Shown here: positions 34,355 to 44,055 of the stretch, piece by piece | How the letters are laid out: every line of letters begins with the position of its first letter | Position numbering within the stretch: the stretch's first letter is position 1 | NCBI RefSeq assembly: GCF_036421915.1 | Contig: NZ_JAZGOM010000001.1 | Direction: 5' to 3' (one strand) | DNA from: Georgenia_A wangjunii | Lineage (GTDB): Bacteria; Actinomycetota; Actinomycetes; Actinomycetales; Actinomycetaceae | DNA length: 64,000 nucleotides | Program-made: the position numbers and the translations under genes | Notes under the pieces: generated by a model | Seen by the model: the letters and a program-made list of their open reading frames with translations, nothing else | What the model was told of the DNA's origin: nothing | Database searches by the model: none

Positions 34355-35817
34355 CCGGTGGTCTGCTGCTCCGCCCACCAGCCGAGGAGCGCCTCGGTGG
34401 CCGCGTCCTCGCCGATGATGCCGCGCTCCATGCGCAGCTCGAGGAGGAACCGGTAGGCCTGGCCCACGACCGGGCCGGGGCCGACGCCGAGCACCTCCAT
34501 GATCCGCCCGCCGTCGAGCTCGGGTCGCACGGCCGCGAGCTCCTCCTGCTCGCGGAGGGCGGCGATCCGCTCCTCGAGGTCGTCGTACGCCGCCGCGAGG
34601 CGCATCGCCTTGCGGCGGTTGCGCGTCGTGCAGTCGGCCCGCGTGAGCCGGTGCAGGCGCTCGAGCTGCTCTCCCGCGTCGGTGACGTAGCGCCGCACCG
34701 CGGAGTCGGTCCACGCGCCCTCGCCGTAGCCGTGGAAGCGCAGGTGGAGCTCGACGAGCCGCGAGACGTCCTTGATCGTGTGCTTGTCGAACCGCAGCGC
34801 CTTCAGACGCTTCGTCGTCATCCGCGCACCGACGAGCTCGTGGTGGTGGAAGCTCACCCCGCCGCCCGGCTCGAACCGCCGCGTCGTCGGCTTGCCGATG
34901 TCGTGCAGGAGCGCTGCGAGACGCAGGACGAGGTCGGGGCCGGGCACCGGCCCGTCCGGGCCTGTCTCCATCGAGACGGCCTGGTCGAGGACGGTGAGGG
35001 TGTGCTCGTACACGTCCTTGTGCCGGTTGTGCTCGTCGACGGTCTGCTGCAGCTCCGCCACCTCGGGCAGCACGACCGCCGCGACGCCCGTGTAGACCAT
35101 GAGCTCGAGCCCCCGCCGCGGGGAGGGCGACAGGAGGAGGCGCTCGAGCTCGGTGCGCACGCGCTCCGCGGAGACGATCTCGAGCCGCGAGGCCATCGCG
35201 GCCATGGCGTCCATGACGTCCGGCGTGACGTCGAAGCCGAGCTGGGCGGCGAATCGGGCGGCGCGCATGATGCGCAGCGGGTCGTCGTCGAAGGACTGCT
35301 CCGCGGAGACGGGCGTGCGCAGCACCCGCTCGGCGATGTCCTCCATCCCCCCGTGGGGGTCGACGAACTCGAGCGACGGCAGCCGCACCGCCATGGCGTT
35401 GACCGTGAAGTCGCGTCGCGAGAGGTCACCCTCGAGCGTGTCCCCGTACTCGACGACGGGCTTGCGGGAGCCCACCTCGTAGGACTCGGTCCGGTAGGTC
35501 GTCACCTCGACGACGACGTCGCCGCGCCGGGCGCCGATGGTGCCGAAGTCGCGCCCGACGTCCCAGTGGGCGTCGCCCCACCGAGCGAGGAGCCGCTCGG
35601 TCTCGTCCGGGCGCGCCGACGTGGCGAAGTCGAGGTCGTGGCTGACCCGGCCGAGGAAGGCGTCGCGGACCGGGCCGCCCACGAGCGCGAGGTCGTGCCC
35701 GGCGTCCGCGAACGTGGTCCCGAGGGACAGGACGTCCGGTGGCAGCGCCGTCAGGGCTTGCGCTGCCGTTCTGACGAGCGGCTCCGACGGGGTCGTAGGT
35801 ACGGAGGAGGGGGGCAC
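34351..35817 (-). CDS. cca: CCA tRNA nucleotidyltransferase
   Basis: A 488-residue enzyme that adds or repairs the 3' CCA of tRNAs. It has LALVGGPVRDAFLGRVSHDLDFAT near residues 43-66 (nucleotidyltransferase motif with catalytic DxD), RRDFTVNAMAV near 134, DDPLRIMRAARFAAQLGF near 177 and an HD domain LLHDIGKPTTRRF near 293. GTG start at 35817; the Shine-Dalgarno is weak. In many actinobacteria cca sits beside the NUDIX-DUF6049-murJ genes, as here, and is transcribed divergently from them. Confidence 0.93.
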   Translation of the reverse strand: MPPSSVPTTPSEPLVRTAAQALTALPPDVLSLGTTFADAGHDLALVGGPVRDAFLGRVSHDLDFATSARPDETERLLARWGDAHWDVGRDFGTIGARRGDVVVEVTTYRTESYEVGSRKPVVEYGDTLEGDLSRRDFTVNAMAVRLPSLEFVDPHGGMEDIAERVLRTPVSAEQSFDDDPLRIMRAARFAAQLGFDVTPDVMDAMAAMASRLEIVSAERVRTELERLLLSPSPRRGLELMVYTGVAAVVLPEVAELQQTVDEHNRHKDVYEHTLTVLDQAVSMETGPDGPVPGPDLVLRLAALLHDIGKPTTRRFEPGGGVSFHHHELVGARMTTKRLKALRFDKHTIKDVSRLVELHLRFHGYGEGAWTDSAVRRYVTDAGEQLERLHRLTRADCTTRNRRKAMRLAAAYDDLEERIAALREQEELAAVRPELDGGRIMEVLGVGPGPVVGQAYRFLLELRMERGIIGEDAATEALLGWWAEQQTTG

Positions 35818-35908
35818 CTGCCCAAGCCTGCCACGCCGCGCACGGCCCGAGCGCCCTCGGGCGGGGCACGCCCGGCCGTCCCCCGCGCCCGGTCGGCGCG
35901 AGGTTCAT

Positions 35909-35914
35909 TACAGT
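35909..35914 (+). promoter_or_regulatory. Candidate -10 element for a leaderless NUDIX-DUF6049-murJ transcript
   Basis: TACAGT six bases before ATG 35921, with no Shine-Dalgarno. The spacing is the same as for the PhzF gene and would start transcription at the start codon. The -35 region is not recognisable. Confidence 0.4.
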
Positions 35915-35920
35915 GACCTT

Positions 35921-36445
35921 ATGTCCGCTGCCGTCCCCGCCCCGCGCCGCCGCGTGCCGACGCCGCCCCGGCGCCGGCTCACGCACGTGCGGCCGGCCGC
36001 CCTGCCGGTGGTGGACGAGACCTCGGCCGGCGGGCTCGTCGTCGACGTCGTCGAGGGGTTGGCATACACGGCCGTCATCGCGCGGCGCAACCGCGCCGGG
36101 CGCCTCGAGTGGTGCCTGCCCAAGGGCCACCTGGAGGGTACGGAGACGGCCGAGGAGGCCGCTGTCCGCGAGATCGCGGAGGAGACCGGCATCGCCGGCC
36201 GGGTCCTGCGTCACCTCGCGACGATCGACTACTGGTTCGCCGGCGACGACCGCCGCGTGCACAAGGTCGTCCACCACTACCTCCTCGAGGCCACGGGCGG
36301 GTACCTGACGATCGAGAACGACCCCGACCACGAGGCGGAGGCCGTGGCCTGGGTGGGGCTCGACGAGGTCGCCGCCCGCCTCGCCTATCCCAACGAACGG
36401 CGGGTGGTCGCCACCGCCAGGGACGTGCTGGCCGGCCGCGCATGA
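35921..36445 (+). CDS. NUDIX hydrolase
   Basis: A 174-residue NUDIX protein. The box is GHLEGTETAEEAAV followed by REIAEETGI (about residues 68-90) with all consensus residues. The basic Pro/Arg-rich N terminus precedes SAGGLVVDVV. In actinobacteria this gene is conserved upstream of DUF6049 and murJ, and its stop overlaps the next ATG, so it leads a coupled three-gene unit. Substrate unknown. Confidence 0.88.
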   Translation: MSAAVPAPRRRVPTPPRRRLTHVRPAALPVVDETSAGGLVVDVVEGLAYTAVIARRNRAGRLEWCLPKGHLEGTETAEEAAVREIAEETGIAGRVLRHLATIDYWFAGDDRRVHKVVHHYLLEATGGYLTIENDPDHEAEAVAWVGLDEVAARLAYPNERRVVATARDVLAGRA

Positions 36446-38814
36446 GCGCGTCGAGGCCCGGCCGCCAGGCGGGCCCGCGCGACGGCGGTGCCGGTGCAGG
36501 GGCGGCGAGTCCAGGACGGCCCCGCGCGCTCCTCGCGATCGCCGTGCTACTCCTCTGCGTGCTCGGCCTCGCTCCGCTGGCCGTGCCGGTACCGGCCGCG
36601 AGCGCCGTCACCGGCGAGGAGGGACCCGACGGCGCGAGCGGCGGAGATCCGCTCGCCGTCGAGCTCACCGCCCTCGCCCCCGCCGTCCTCGTCCCCGACG
36701 CCGACCTCACTCTCACCGGCACGGTGACCAACACGACGACGACGACGGTCGAGCGCCCCACCGTCCGGGTCCGGATGCAGCTGTCGACCCCGATCAGCCG
36801 CTCCATCCTCGAGCGCTGGCTCGAGCCCGACTCCCGCTCGGCGACGACGCTCCTCGCGTACGAGGAGGACGACGCGCCGCTCGCCCCGGGTGAGGAGCGA
36901 CGCTTCACCGTCACCGTCCCGGCCGGGAGCCTGCCCCTCACCCCGAGCTACGTCGCCTGGGGGCCGCGCGGCCTCGAGGTCGAGGTGAGCGACCCCGCTG
37001 CCCAGGAGCGCCGGGGCAGCGCACGCTCCTTCCTCCTGTGGTGGCCCGAGCTGGACGTCACGCCGACCCCCGTCGGTGTCCTCGGCGCGCTCGTGCCGAC
37101 GGCGGCGGAGCGGGTCGCGACCGACGCCGCCGGTGCTGCGCTCGCCGACACCGCGGCCCCGCGCCTCGGCCCCCTGCTCGAGGCCCTCGACCGCCCCGTC
37201 GTCGACGTCGCGCTCGACCCGGCGCTGCTCGGCACCGCGCTCACGAGCATGCCCGGAGACGCCGGCCCGTCCGGGGAGGCGCCGGGGACCGCCGACCCGA
37301 CCGCACCGGGCACAGCCTCCGCCGGTCCCACGGGCGACGAGGCCGCCGACGACGAGACCACGACGGCGCCCGGGCAGGACGAGGCGTCACCCGGGACCGC
37401 GTCGCCCGCCGGGGCAGGACCGCCGGAGGCAGGGGGCGCTGGCGCCGAGCTCCTCGCTGCGCTGACCGAGCGGGCGGACGGCCCCCGCCGTGACGTCCAC
37501 GCCCTGCCGTGGGCCGACGCCGACGTCGCCGCGCTCGCGCACGCCGAGCGCACGGACCTCGTCGCCGACGCCGTCGCGCGCACCGTTGAGGCCCTGGACG
37601 CCGCCGGGCTCGACGCGAGCACCGACCTCGCGTGGCCGGTCGCCGAGGTTCCCGACCGCGCGACCGTCGGTGCCTCCGTCGAGGCGGGGGCCGAGGCGGT
37701 CGTCCTGCCCGCGGACTCCCTCGCCGCGGTCCGGCCGCTGACGTACACGCCGACGGGACGGGCGACGCTCGACGTCGACGGGCGAGAGGTGCCCGCCGTC
37801 CTCGCCGACGAGCGGATGTCGGCGATCCTGTCCGGCACCCACCGGAGGGTCAACGCCGACGGCGCGCCCGACGCGCCGCTGGACGACCTCACCGCCCGTC
37901 AGTTCCTCCTCGCCGAGAGTGCCGTCATCAGCCGCGAGCGTCCCAGCGACGGCCGGGGTGTGCTCCTCACCCTGCCCCGTGACTTCGCCGGCGACGCCGA
38001 GGCGCTCGCGGAGCGGCTCGACGCCCTCGCGGACGCACCGTGGGTCGACCGGGTCGGCATCGACGAGCTGCTCGCGCGCGAGGCGCCCGAGCTCGAGCGC
38101 GACACGCTGCCGGTGCGCGAGGTCGAGGCGGGCGAGATGAGCGCGGCGGAGCTCGAGACCTACAGCCGCGTCCTGGCGGGTGCCGAGGCGCTCGCACACG
38201 TCACCCCCGAGCCGGAGCGCCTCCTCGCACCCGTCCGTGAGGCCCTCCTGCCCACGCTCTCCGCGGCGTGGCGCAGCGCCCCGGACGAGCGCGACGCCCG
38301 GCTCGCCGCGGCGGCCACCACGGCCGCGGAGCAGGCCGCCTCCGTGGCCGCCCAGCCGGGCAGCACCCTCAACCTCATCAACGACGAGGCGCACATCCCC
38401 GTGAGCGTGACCAACGGCCTCGACCAGAGCGTGCGCGTCCAGGTCCGCCTCGAGCCACGCGACGTCCGCCTCGTCGCGGAGGACGCCGTCACGCTCGAGG
38501 TCCCCGCGCAGCAGTCGGCCACGGCCCAGGTCCCGGTCCGGGCGATCGGAAGCGGCGACGTCGCCGTCGACGTCCTCCTCGAGTCCGTCTCGGGCGAGCC
38601 GATCGGGGTCGCGAGCGAGATCCAGGTCCGCGTGCGCGCCGACTGGGAGAACGTCGGGACGGGGGTCGTCGCCGGCCTCCTCGTCCTCATGCTCGTCATC
38701 GGGCTCGTGCGTACCGTGCGCCGGGGCCGACGCCGGGCCGTGGCCGTGGCCGTGGAGGCGGGCGCCGGCACCGAGGAGGGCTCGACGCCCGCAGACGAGG
38801 GGGACGCGCGATGA
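36442..38814 (+). CDS. DUF6049 family secreted/membrane-anchored protein
   Basis: A 790-residue exported protein of unknown function conserved upstream of murJ in actinobacteria. The N-terminal signal peptide has core LLAIAVLLLCVLGLAPLAV (about 30-48) and cleavage near ASA. Beta-sandwich-like domains lie at both ends, with an Ala/Gly/Pro/Thr-rich insert near 270-335. One C-terminal membrane segment (VVAGLLVLMLVIGLV, about 743-757) is followed by a short basic cytoplasmic tail. The topology, mostly outside the cell, suggests a wall-related role with MurJ. It overlaps both neighbours by four bases (ATGA). Confidence 0.85.
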   Translation: MSASRPGRQAGPRDGGAGAGAASPGRPRALLAIAVLLLCVLGLAPLAVPVPAASAVTGEEGPDGASGGDPLAVELTALAPAVLVPDADLTLTGTVTNTTTTTVERPTVRVRMQLSTPISRSILERWLEPDSRSATTLLAYEEDDAPLAPGEERRFTVTVPAGSLPLTPSYVAWGPRGLEVEVSDPAAQERRGSARSFLLWWPELDVTPTPVGVLGALVPTAAERVATDAAGAALADTAAPRLGPLLEALDRPVVDVALDPALLGTALTSMPGDAGPSGEAPGTADPTAPGTASAGPTGDEAADDETTTAPGQDEASPGTASPAGAGPPEAGGAGAELLAALTERADGPRRDVHALPWADADVAALAHAERTDLVADAVARTVEALDAAGLDASTDLAWPVAEVPDRATVGASVEAGAEAVVLPADSLAAVRPLTYTPTGRATLDVDGREVPAVLADERMSAILSGTHRRVNADGAPDAPLDDLTARQFLLAESAVISRERPSDGRGVLLTLPRDFAGDAEALAERLDALADAPWVDRVGIDELLAREAPELERDTLPVREVEAGEMSAAELETYSRVLAGAEALAHVTPEPERLLAPVREALLPTLSAAWRSAPDERDARLAAAATTAAEQAASVAAQPGSTLNLINDEAHIPVSVTNGLDQSVRVQVRLEPRDVRLVAEDAVTLEVPAQQSATAQVPVRAIGSGDVAVDVLLESVSGEPIGVASEIQVRVRADWENVGTGVVAGLLVLMLVIGLVRTVRRGRRRAVAVAVEAGAGTEEGSTPADEGDAR

Positions 38815-41800
38815 GCGGGAGGACGGGAGGCGCCGAGGCGGGAAGCGCGCCCGGCGGGAGCGGCGCAGGGGTGAGCAGCACGACGGGTGCCCGCGGCCTC
38901 GCCGGCTCCGCCGCCGTCATGTTCTCCGGGACGCTCGTCTCCCGGCTGCTCGGGCTCGTGCGCAACGTCGTGCTCGTCGCGGCGATCGGTGTGACGGGCG
39001 CCGCCAACTCGTTCTCAGTGGCGAACAAGCTGCCGAACGTCATCTACATGCTCGTGGCGGGCGGCGTCCTCAACGCCATCCTCGTCCCGCAGATCGTCCG
39101 GGCGATGAAGGCACGGGACGGCGGCGACGAGTACGTCAACCGGCTGCTCACGCTCGCCGGCGTCGCCCTCCTCGGGCTCACCCTCCTCCTCACGGCCGGC
39201 TCGACGGTCCTCGTCACGGTCTACGCCTCCGAGCTCGACCCGCAGTGGTTCGCGCTCGCCGTCGCCTTCGCCCTGTGGTGCATCCCCCAGCTCTTCTTCT
39301 ACGGGATGTACACGCTCCTCGGGCAGGTGCTCAACGCGCGGGGCATCTTCGGCCCGTACATGTGGGCGCCCGCCGTCAACAACGTCGTCGCCATCGTCGG
39401 CCTCGTCGCCTACATGATCGTCTTCGGGCCGGCGTCGACGGGGGCACCGGAGGACCCGGGCGCGTGGACGCCCCTGCGCATCTCGATCATCGCCGGCACC
39501 GCCACGCTCGGGGTCGCGACGCAGGCGCTCGTCCTCATCCGACCGCTGCGCCGCGCGGGCTTCCGGTTCCGCCCCGTGTGGGGGCTGCGGGGCTCCGGCC
39601 TGGGCACGGCGAGCCGGGTCGCGATGTGGGCGTTCGCCGCCCTCGCGGTCGCCCAGCTCGGGTTCGTCGCCATCTCCAACCTCGCCGCCGCCGCCTCCGG
39701 CGCCGCGGTGGGCCGCGCGCTCACCGCCGTCGAGGGCCTGCCCCGCATCGCGGCGCAGGCCGCGGCCACCGGAGGGTTCGTCCCGGGGAACGCGGCGTGG
39801 GACAACGCGAACTTCATCTACATCCTCCCGCAGTCCCTCATCACGGTCTCCCTCGTCACGGCCCTCTTCACCCGGATGTCGACGTACGCCGCGACGAAGG
39901 ACCTCGCGGGCGTGCGCTCCGACCTCTCGCTCGGGCTGCGCACGATCGGCGTGTTCACGGTCTTCGCCAGTGCAGCCCTCGCCGTCGTCGCGCTCCCGAT
40001 GGTCCAGGCCGTGCTCCCGACGACGACGGTGGACGAGGCCCGCGGCATCGCCCGCGTCGTCGTCGCGCTCCTCGCCGGCATCGCGGCCCTCGGTGCGCTC
40101 ACGATGATCCAGCGGGTCTACTACGCCTTCGAGGACACCCGGTTCCTCTTCTTCCTCCAGCTCCCCATGACGGCGATCGTCGTCGTCGGGTGCTTCGCGG
40201 CGATGTGGCTCCCGGAGGACTGGTGGCTCGTCGGGGCCGGCGCGGCGAACACCCTGTCCAACGTCGTCGGGTCGGTCGTCGCCTACCTCGCCCTGCGCCG
40301 TGTCCTGCCGAGCCTCGACGGCGCGCGCGTGCTGCGGACCCACGTCCGGCTCGTCCTCGCCGCGGCGCCGGCGGCGCTGCTCGGCTGGGGCCTGCTCCAC
40401 CTCATGGGCCCGATGGCGACGGCGGAGAGCATGCCCGTCCGCATCCTCGAGGCGCTCGCACGTGTCGGGCTCGCCGGTGTGCTCATGACGGCCGTCTACC
40501 TCCTCCTCCTGCGCCGCCTGCAGGTGGACGAGCTCTTCACGATGGTCCGGCCGGTCGGGTCGGTGCTCGCGCGGGTCGGCGGCCGGCTCCCGGGGGCACC
40601 GGGCGGGGCCCTCGCACGGCTCGGGCGCACGCTCGCGCAGGCGGGCGGGGTGCGTACGATGAGCGCTGATGGCCCGCGGACCCGGGCCGCCGGGACCGAC
40701 GTGGGGAGCAGGGCGCTGGACGGGCAGGGGGCGACACAGGCCGCGACGATCGCGCGCGGGACAGTACTCGCGGGACGCTACCGGCTCGAGGACGAGATCA
40801 CGTGCACCCTCCCGAAGTCGGTGTGCTGGCGCGGCCGCGACCAGATCCTCGACCGCGAGGTCCAGGCCACCATCCTCACGACGGCGCCCCCCGCGTCCGC
40901 CGAGACGCTCGACGCCGCCCGCCGGGCTGCCCTCGTCAACGACCCGCGCCTCCAGCGCATCCTCGACGTCGGCACCCAGGACGGCAACGCCTACATCGTC
41001 GCCGACATCCTCACCGGCCCCTCGCTCGCCGAGCTCGCCGGCGGCGGCACCTTCCCGGTCGAGCAGGCACGCGCCGTCGTCGGGGAGGCGGCGAGCGCCC
41101 TCGAGGCCGCCCGCCGCCGCGGCGTCCACCACCTCGCGCTCTCCCCGTCGTCCGTCCACCTCACGGCGGACGGCCAGGTGCTCCTGACGGGGACCGGCAT
41201 CGAGGCCGCCGCGCGCGGGCTCGACGACGCGAACCCGCTCGCCACCGCGCGCGAGGACGCCGTCGGGCTCGTCCGCCTGCTCTACTTCGCCCTCACGGGC
41301 CGCTGGCCCGGTGACCACGCCCAGGTGCCGGCTGCCCCGCGGACCGCGACGGGCCCCCGCCCGCCCGTCGAGCTGCGGGCGGACGTGCCGCGCGACCTCG
41401 ACGCGCTGTGCCGGACAGGGCTCGGGCCGGGGACCGACGGCCCGCGCAGCCCGTCCGAGGTCATCCGCGAGCTCGCACCCTGGCGCGACATCAACGTCGA
41501 CGCCCTCGCCTCCGACGACGTCTCCGGGGTGGGCGTGTCCTCCGCCGGGTCCGCCGCCGCGCTCGGAGCGGCGCCGAGCGCCGCAGCCGCCGGGTCCGGT
41601 GGAGCCGCGGGCCTGGCCGCAGCCGCGGTCCCCGGGGCGCCCTTCGCGCGCCTCGTGCCGCCGCCCGCGGACGCCGAGGCGGGCGGGCCGGGTGGCCCGC
41701 AGGTCACGGACGGCGAGGACGCGGGGCCCGCCGACGCGGCGGGGCCCGTGAACAGCGCCGACGACGACGCCCCCGTGGGAGGCGCGGAGGCCGACGACGC

Positions 41801-42935
41801 CACCGTCGCCCCGCGCGACGAGGCGGTCGACGGTGGGGCGGACGACGCAGCGCCGGCGTCCGGCGCGCTCAGCCCGGACGCGCCCGACGAGGCACCCGTC
41901 GACGTCGACGGCCCTTCCGGCGATGCCGACGGCGCCACCCGGGACACGAGCCACTGGGCTCCGCGCGCCCCGCGCGCCGGCGCCGGGACGGCACCCGCCT
42001 TCGACCGCCTCCTCAGTGACGCCGAGGACACTCCCGCGCAGACCACCGCCCGGCACGGCCGCGGTGCGGGGGTCGTCGGCGCCCTCGGCGCAGCCGCCGC
42101 CGGTGCCGCCGCCGCGACGGCCTCCGTCGCGCGGACCGGCGCCCAGACCGTGCGCTCCTCCGTGACGTCCGGCCGCGCGCGCCTCGGCGACGCGACCGAG
42201 GCCCGCCAGGCCTCCCGCGATGCCCGCGCCGAAGAGGCGTGGGTCGAGACCGCCGACGGGGATGCGCCGGTCGCCGAGGAGGTCCCCTTCACCGAGCGGC
42301 GGATCGACCCGACGCCGATCGTGCTGCTCGTCGCCACCCTCCTCGTCATCCTCGGTGGCATCTGGGCGTTCCAGACCCTCACCGCCGAGCCCGGCCCGCG
42401 CCAGACGACGGGTAGCCCGACGGCGGTCGAGACGACGGCCGAGCCCACGCCCACCGCGACGACCCCCGCGGCGGAGCCGACGACGCCCCCGCCCCCCGCA
42501 CCCGCAGCCCCGCCGCAGATCGCGGCGATCGCCCCGCTCGACCCGGAGGGCGACGGCGCCGAGAACCCCGAGCTCACGTCGAACGCGTTCGACGGGGACC
42601 CGGAGTCGTACTGGCGCTCGCGCTCCTACGTCGACCCGGCGTACGGCATGAAGAGCGGGATCGGCCTCGCCATCACGCTCGCGGAGGAGACGCTCGTCTC
42701 CGAAGTCCGCATCGACCTCATGGGCAACGGCGGCAACGTGCAGATCCGCGCCACGGACCCGGCCACGCCCACCGAGGGCACCCTCCTCGCCGAGGGTCCG
42801 ATGGGTCCCGGGTCGACGTTCGCCCTCGCCGAGCCGACGACGACGAGCACGATCGTCCTGTGGTTCACCAGCCTCCCGGTCGCCGACTCCGACGGACGCA
42901 ACCGCCTCGAGGTCGCCGAGATCGGCCTCGGCTGA
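38811..42935 (+). CDS. murJ: MurJ lipid II flippase fused to pseudokinase and extracellular discoidin-like domain
   Basis: A 1374-residue fusion. Residues about 25-560 are a MurJ/MviN flippase with some 14 membrane segments (SAAVMFSGTLVSRLLGLVRN, then ANKLPNVIYMLVAGG). From about 645 a protein-kinase-like domain starts (GTVLAGRYRLEDEI), but the VAVK lysine, HRD aspartate (here VHHLALSPSSV) and DFG (here LTGTG) are all missing, so it is a pseudokinase. A long Ala/Asp/Pro-rich linker follows. One membrane segment (VLLVATLLVILGGIWAF) lies near 1169, then a Thr/Pro stalk and a C-terminal discoidin-like carbohydrate-binding domain. Mycobacterium MviN (Rv3910) has the same order; there the phosphorylated pseudokinase recruits FhaA. 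An internal in-frame ATG near 40659 could serve a separate product. Confidence 0.9.
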   Translation: MSGRTGGAEAGSAPGGSGAGVSSTTGARGLAGSAAVMFSGTLVSRLLGLVRNVVLVAAIGVTGAANSFSVANKLPNVIYMLVAGGVLNAILVPQIVRAMKARDGGDEYVNRLLTLAGVALLGLTLLLTAGSTVLVTVYASELDPQWFALAVAFALWCIPQLFFYGMYTLLGQVLNARGIFGPYMWAPAVNNVVAIVGLVAYMIVFGPASTGAPEDPGAWTPLRISIIAGTATLGVATQALVLIRPLRRAGFRFRPVWGLRGSGLGTASRVAMWAFAALAVAQLGFVAISNLAAAASGAAVGRALTAVEGLPRIAAQAAATGGFVPGNAAWDNANFIYILPQSLITVSLVTALFTRMSTYAATKDLAGVRSDLSLGLRTIGVFTVFASAALAVVALPMVQAVLPTTTVDEARGIARVVVALLAGIAALGALTMIQRVYYAFEDTRFLFFLQLPMTAIVVVGCFAAMWLPEDWWLVGAGAANTLSNVVGSVVAYLALRRVLPSLDGARVLRTHVRLVLAAAPAALLGWGLLHLMGPMATAESMPVRILEALARVGLAGVLMTAVYLLLLRRLQVDELFTMVRPVGSVLARVGGRLPGAPGGALARLGRTLAQAGGVRTMSADGPRTRAAGTDVGSRALDGQGATQAATIARGTVLAGRYRLEDEITCTLPKSVCWRGRDQILDREVQATILTTAPPASAETLDAARRAALVNDPRLQRILDVGTQDGNAYIVADILTGPSLAELAGGGTFPVEQARAVVGEAASALEAARRRGVHHLALSPSSVHLTADGQVLLTGTGIEAAARGLDDANPLATAREDAVGLVRLLYFALTGRWPGDHAQVPAAPRTATGPRPPVELRADVPRDLDALCRTGLGPGTDGPRSPSEVIRELAPWRDINVDALASDDVSGVGVSSAGSAAALGAAPSAAAAGSGGAAGLAAAAVPGAPFARLVPPPADAEAGGPGGPQVTDGEDAGPADAAGPVNSADDDAPVGGAEADDATVAPRDEAVDGGADDAAPASGALSPDAPDEAPVDVDGPSGDADGATRDTSHWAPRAPRAGAGTAPAFDRLLSDAEDTPAQTTARHGRGAGVVGALGAAAAGAAAATASVARTGAQTVRSSVTSGRARLGDATEARQASRDARAEEAWVETADGDAPVAEEVPFTERRIDPTPIVLLVATLLVILGGIWAFQTLTAEPGPRQTTGSPTAVETTAEPTPTATTPAAEPTTPPPPAPAAPPQIAAIAPLDPEGDGAENPELTSNAFDGDPESYWRSRSYVDPAYGMKSGIGLAITLAEETLVSEVRIDLMGNGGNVQIRATDPATPTEGTLLAEGPMGPGSTFALAEPTTTSTIVLWFTSLPVADSDGRNRLEVAEIGLG

Positions 42936-43020
42936 GCCGACCCGTGCGCGGCGGGCGGGGAACAACGACACCCCGCACGTGGTTCCGCCTACAGCCCCCG
43001 ACCGAACGGACAAGGACTCC

Positions 43021-44019
43021 ATGACGTACGACGCAGCCATCCACGAGATCGTCATCATCGGCTCCGGCCCCGCTGGGTACACCGCGGCCATCTACGCCGC
43101 GCGGGCGAACCTCAAGCCCGTCGTGCTGGCGGGCTCGATCACCGCCGGTGGCGCTCTCATGAACACGACCGAGGTGGAGAACTTCCCCGGCTTCCCGGAC
43201 GGGATCATGGGCCCGCAGCTCATGGACAACATGGAGGCCCAGGCCAAGAAGTTCGAGGCGGACGTCCGCTACGACGACGCCGTATCCGTCGACCTCTCCG
43301 GCGACATCAAGACGGTGACGACGGGCGAGGGCGAGACGCTGCGCGCCCGCGCCGTCATCCTCGCCAACGGCTCCGCGTACAAGGAGCTCGGCCTGCCCGC
43401 GGAGCAGACCCTCGGCGGGCGCGGGGTCAGCTACTGCGCCACGTGCGACGGCTTCTTCTTCCGCGAGCAGCACATCGCCGTCGTCGGCGGCGGCGACTCG
43501 GCCATGGAAGAGGCGACGTTCCTCACGAAGTTCGCCTCGAAGGTGACCGTCATCCACCGCCGCGACGAGCTGCGCGCCTCGAAGATCATGGTCGACCGCG
43601 CCATGGCGAACGAGAAGATCGAGTTCGCCTGGAACAGCGAGGTCGCCGCCATCAACGGGGAGGACCGCCTCACCAGCCTCACCCTGCGCGACACGGTCAC
43701 CGGCGAGGAGCGTGAGCTCGACGCCACGGGGCTCTTCGTGGCGATCGGCCACGTCCCGCGCACCGACATGCTGCGCGGCCAGGTCGACCTCGACCCGTCC
43801 GGCTACATCGTCGTCAGCTCCCCGTCGACAGCGACGAGCGTCCCCGGCGTCTTCGCCTGCGGCGACGCCGTCGACCACACCTACCGCCAGGCCATCACGG
43901 CCGCCGGGACGGGCTGCGCCGCGGCCCTCGACGCCGAGCGCTACCTCGCCGCCCTCGGGGTGGCAGCCGAGCCCGACGCGCAGGCCTCGCAGACCCCGCA
44001 GGGCGCCGTCGCGCTCTGA
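43021..44019 (+). CDS. trxB: Thioredoxin reductase
   Basis: A 332-residue NADPH-dependent flavoenzyme reducing thioredoxin. The FAD site IVIIGSGPAGYTAAIYAARA is near residues 10-29, the redox-active CATCD near 139-143, the NADPH site VVGGGDSAMEEA near 156, and GVFACGDAVDHTYRQA closes the FAD site near 278. AAGGAC precedes the ATG. trxA follows 36 bases later with its own AGAAGGA, so they are co-transcribed. Confidence 0.96.
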   Translation: MTYDAAIHEIVIIGSGPAGYTAAIYAARANLKPVVLAGSITAGGALMNTTEVENFPGFPDGIMGPQLMDNMEAQAKKFEADVRYDDAVSVDLSGDIKTVTTGEGETLRARAVILANGSAYKELGLPAEQTLGGRGVSYCATCDGFFFREQHIAVVGGGDSAMEEATFLTKFASKVTVIHRRDELRASKIMVDRAMANEKIEFAWNSEVAAINGEDRLTSLTLRDTVTGEERELDATGLFVAIGHVPRTDMLRGQVDLDPSGYIVVSSPSTATSVPGVFACGDAVDHTYRQAITAAGTGCAAALDAERYLAALGVAAEPDAQASQTPQGAVAL

Positions 44020-44055
44020 TCCCCGCACGTCCACCCGCGAGAGAAGGACACACCC

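Noticed and set aside
39015..43091. A 1358-codon open frame antisense to murJ
   Set aside because: High G+C makes long antisense frames common. Its translation is low-complexity (Arg/Gly/Asp/Glu) with no domain, and it mirrors the murJ codon pattern.
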